Source: JBJXGE01 sp046154185
GTDB taxonomy: Bacteria; Planctomycetota; UBA8108; UBA1146; JAJFFE01
DNA length: 33,348 nucleotides
Assembly: GCA_046154185.1 (NCBI GenBank)
Contig: JBJXGE010000060.1
Location: 1-33,348 of the forward strand
Direction: 5' to 3'
Shown piece by piece: positions 31,169 to 33,348 of this stretch (positions are counted from its first letter, which is position 1; the number at the start of each line of letters is the position of its first letter). The notes below the pieces were generated by a model, which was not told the origin of the DNA, did no database searches, and worked only from the letters and a program-made list of their open reading frames with translations. The translations under genes and the position numbers were made by a program.

Positions 31169-32476
31169 ATGAGGCTGAGAGACGCGAGTGCGCTGGGTTT
31201 TGCCTTGTTGCTGTGTGTGAGCGCGGTCTATGCCGGTGGCGGTGATCCGGCGTATCAGTTGAGCGCTTCAAATGAGTCCGGCACGCAAGGTTCTTCGGTG
31301 ACGGTCGACATCAACTTAACGAGCACCAGTGGGTTGATTCAGGGCTGGTCCTGGGGTGTTTGTACTGCGAATCCGCTGATCGCGGAAATCGTCTCGGTCG
31401 CGGACGGTACCACGACGGCGACCGTGAAAGCCGGTGCGGCTCCCGACTTCAATCAGAAAAACATCATCGGCACGAGCGGCTGGACCGTCGGCGTCGTGAT
31501 CAGTTTCATCGGCGCTGCCACGTTGCCGACTGGCGCGGGCTACCTGATGAATACCGCGAACTACGACGTGGTCGGGGCCATGGGCGTTACTGCGTTGGAC
31601 TTCTGTGACACGCTCGGCGTGCCGCCCGTCGCGACGGTGATTGTCGTTGCAGGTGGATCGATCGTGCCACAGACAACCTCCGGGTCGATTACCGTCATCG
31701 TGCAACAGCCGTTTGACTACATCGCGGGCAATGAAACCGTGACGTACGATCCGGCCGACGGCGTGGCGAGCTTCACCTCCGCCGTGCAGATCCTCGGCAA
31801 TGGTCCTTCGGCGACCGCCAGCACGCAGGGCTTCTCGATGGGCCTGTCGCATGATGGCTCGCTCATGAGCTGCACCGCCGTGGCGGAAGCGCCGGCGCTC
31901 GACGCCATCAATCCGTCGTTCTTCCAGGCGACCTTCTCGCCGACCCTCGCGAATGGTTGGACCGTGGGCGTGGTCTATTCGTTCATCGGCGGCGTGTTCC
32001 TTCAGTTCCCAGCCGCGACGGATGTCGCGATCGCCAGCTACAGCAGCGTTCCGGCGGCGTTGACCGGAGACCTGGACGGCGCCACTTCGCCGCTCGATTG
32101 GTCCGACGCCCTCGGCATGCCCCCGGTCGCGAACGTGGTAGTCGTGGGCGGTCAGAGCATTCCGGCCGGCTTCGGCAACGGTTCGGTGACGTTCGTCCCG
32201 CAAACGGTTGTCGACTTCGTGCGCTCGGATTGCAACGGCGATGGCGCATTCGACATCGCGGACGGCATCTGGAACATCAACGAGCTGTTCCTGGGTGGTC
32301 CCGCGAGCACGTGCTTCGAGGCCTGCGATGCGAACGACGACGGTTTCCAGGACGCGTCCGACTCGACCTACATCTTTAACTACCAGTTCCTGGCTGGACC
32401 ACCGCCGCCAGCGCCGTTCCCGGGTTGCGGGAATGAGGGCGACACTCAGGATTGCGACGCCTACGCCGGTTGCTAA
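31169..32476 (+). CDS. Secreted two-repeat protein with dockerin-like C-terminus
   Basis: 435 residues with a cleavable signal peptide (MRLRDASALGFALLLCVSAVYA). The body has two tandem beta-rich repeats about 159 residues apart: QGWSWGV/GWTVGVVISFIG/LGVPPVATVIVV in the first and QGFSMGL/GWTVGVVYSFIG/LGMPPVANVVVV in the second. They resemble cohesin-like beta-sandwiches, at low confidence. The C-terminus has paired calcium-loop motifs, D354-CNGDGAFDIAD and D387-ANDDGFQDASD, then a Pro-rich, Cys-containing end (PPPPAPFPGCGN). This layout is common in planctomycete secreted proteins. A promoter, a 500-nt leader and a strong ribosome binding site precede it. Function unknown; calcium-stabilised assembly or surface attachment is an inference. 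Confidence 0.8.
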   Translation: MRLRDASALGFALLLCVSAVYAGGGDPAYQLSASNESGTQGSSVTVDINLTSTSGLIQGWSWGVCTANPLIAEIVSVADGTTTATVKAGAAPDFNQKNIIGTSGWTVGVVISFIGAATLPTGAGYLMNTANYDVVGAMGVTALDFCDTLGVPPVATVIVVAGGSIVPQTTSGSITVIVQQPFDYIAGNETVTYDPADGVASFTSAVQILGNGPSATASTQGFSMGLSHDGSLMSCTAVAEAPALDAINPSFFQATFSPTLANGWTVGVVYSFIGGVFLQFPAATDVAIASYSSVPAALTGDLDGATSPLDWSDALGMPPVANVVVVGGQSIPAGFGNGSVTFVPQTVVDFVRSDCNGDGAFDIADGIWNINELFLGGPASTCFEACDANDDGFQDASDSTYIFNYQFLAGPPPPAPFPGCGNEGDTQDCDAYAGC

Positions 32477-32515
32477 CGCTGCCGTTTCCTAGGCATTGAA
32501 TGGGATTCGTACGTA

Positions 32516-32563
32516 CGTCACAGCCGAGAATGCAATCGCAGGGATTGCGTTCTCGGCGTGACG
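32516..32563 (+). other. 21-bp hairpin with one bulged base
   Basis: CGTCAC, bulged A, GCCGAGAATGCAATC, loop GCAGG, GATTGCGTTCTCGGC, GTGACG. All 21 pairs form, one of them G-U. It starts 39 nt after the stop of the secreted-protein gene. No T-run follows, so it is not a standard intrinsic terminator. It may protect the mRNA 3' end, act as a processing site, or be a dispersed repeat. Confidence 0.75.
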
Positions 32564-33151
32564 CGAGGCGCGTTGAGCGACTTGCAGAGATGGTGACTCG
32601 GCTGCAGACGGACGCTCCGCTTAAGAGTGGTTACGAGCTTTTGCGGGTAGGCGATTGCCAATACTGCGGACGAACGCTATCTTTTGCTCCGGCGCAAACA
32701 CGCCACGGTTGTCTGAAATTCAGGGGTTTGGGTTTTCGGTGTTTTCACGCTCTGGCTCAGAACAGTCTCAATTCGGTCGCTGAATGCTCTTCGCGTTGGA
32801 ACACGGCTCCTCGTGGGTTGTGTTTCGGACGTCGGGCCAGAAGTCCGTTGGACAGGGCATGTCCAAGGGCGAACGTCATTACATAGCGAACCGCCCGCGC
32901 GAGATCCTTTACGCGGCGGCGCGCGGTGCAAGCTATGAAATCGCGAGGATGGCGGCGCGGGAAGGAGTCTGTGAGAGGAGTTGGCGCGCACGAGTGATCA
33001 AGACGGCCCACTCGATTTGAGCGAGGCATGATCAAGAAAATGTCAATGAGTGCCAATGAGTAATACGTGAATTGCGGGCATGTGCTGGTGACGGACACCA
33101 GCTTTGAATGACTGCGGTTTTACGGAGAGTTCTGACGAGGAGGAAAATAGG
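32564..33151 (+). other. Intergenic region before the second secreted gene
   Basis: No credible gene is seen; the open frames here are short, lack ribosome binding sites and have no family features. A promoter candidate TTGCCA (32655-32660), 17-nt spacer, TATCTT (32678-32683) is only moderate. Hairpins: TTGGACA/TGTCCAA with a 5-nt loop (32848-32866) and GCTGGTG/CACCAGC with a 5-nt loop (33084-33102), the latter about 50 nt before the next gene. CAATGAGT occurs twice within 20 nt near 33045-33061. Confidence 0.4.
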
Positions 33152-33348
33152 ATGACGCAACGGTTTCGTTCCGGGACGCTAACCCTGCTGTGCCTTTGCA
33201 TGGGGCTTTTCAGCGGGTTCGCGATCGCACAGGACTCGCTCGACATCGTTAGCCAGGCGAGTGCGAGCAGTGCTGTGACGATGGACGTCAACATGACGAA
33301 CTCGGGTCCAGTTCAAGGCTTTGTGCTGGCAATCGCGTACGACAATTC
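33152..33348 (+). CDS. Secreted protein related to the preceding one (3' end outside window)
   Basis: ATG at 33152 with GAGGAGG eight bases upstream. 65 codons are in the window: signal peptide MTQRFRSGTLTLLCLCMGLFSGFAIA, then a mature start with VTMDVNMTNSGPVQGFVLAIAYDN. This matches, in order and spacing, the start of the first repeat in the gene at 31169 (VTVDINLTSTSGLIQGWSWGV). The two are therefore probably paralogues in tandem. Nothing can be said about its C-terminus. Confidence 0.8.
   Translation, partial: MTQRFRSGTLTLLCLCMGLFSGFAIAQDSLDIVSQASASSAVTMDVNMTNSGPVQGFVLAIAYDN

Noticed and set aside
32500..32886. 128-codon frame after the secreted-protein gene
   Set aside because: It begins next to and runs through the 21-bp hairpin, has no ribosome binding site, and shows no recognisable motif apart from a chance CxxC.

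Overview
The window is a single-strand (all +) stretch of chromosome from a moderately GC-rich bacterium. It carries the core transcription/translation super-cluster: rpoB (3' part)-rpoC-rpsL-rpsG-fusA, then the S10, spc and alpha operons, followed by about 8 kb of lineage-specific genes for secreted proteins and lipoproteins. A planctomycete (Planctomycetota) or close relative is the best guess. The reasons are the EF-G2-like (mtEFG2/spdEFG2-type) factor in the str cluster, secreted proteins ending in paired DxNxDGxxDxxD dockerin-like motifs followed by a Pro/Gly/Cys-rich tail, and dispersed-looking GC-rich hairpin repeats between genes. This is an inference from sequence style, not a phylogeny.

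Layout. 1-6460: rpoB (partial) and rpoC. 6447-9579: str genes rpsL, rpsG and an EF-G2-like fusA, with two hairpins in the rpsG-fusA gap. 9650-9677: a strong sigma-70-like promoter (TTGACT-16-TATAAT), then a structured leader of about 360 nt containing a perfect 18-bp palindrome. 10044-21806: rpsJ, rplC, rplD, rplW, rplB, rpsS, rplV, rpsC, rplP, rpmC, rpsQ, rplN, rplX, rplE, rpsN (zinc type), rpsH, rplF, rplR, rpsE, rplO, secY, adk, many of them overlapping by 1-17 nt. 21851-25234: a second promoter candidate, then rpmJ, rpsM, rpsK, rpsD, rpoA, rplQ. tuf, rpmD, infA and map are missing from their usual places. 25231-25446: a tandem array of five terminator-like hairpin units directly on the rplQ stop codon.

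Accessory part. 25692-26747 encodes an exported parvulin-type prolyl isomerase. 26844-26978 is a compound inverted repeat (33-bp arms enclosing two hairpins). 27035-30607 is a translationally coupled cassette of three predicted lipoproteins: a PHP-fold metallohydrolase, an alpha/beta hydrolase and a helical protein I do not recognise. 30632-30659 is a near-consensus promoter with a roughly 500-nt leader in front of a secreted two-repeat protein with a dockerin-like C-terminus (31169-32476). That gene is followed by a very stable hairpin (32516-32563) and then the start of a related secreted gene (33152 to the window edge).

Most of the window is ordinary core machinery. The points most worth following up are the recycling-type EF-G in the translocase position, low-complexity extensions on several ribosomal proteins (notably a 74-residue Gly/Arg tail on S5), Arg88 in S12, the structured S10 leader, the two repeat families and the three-lipoprotein cassette. 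No phage, CRISPR, toxin-antitoxin or transposase gene was seen.
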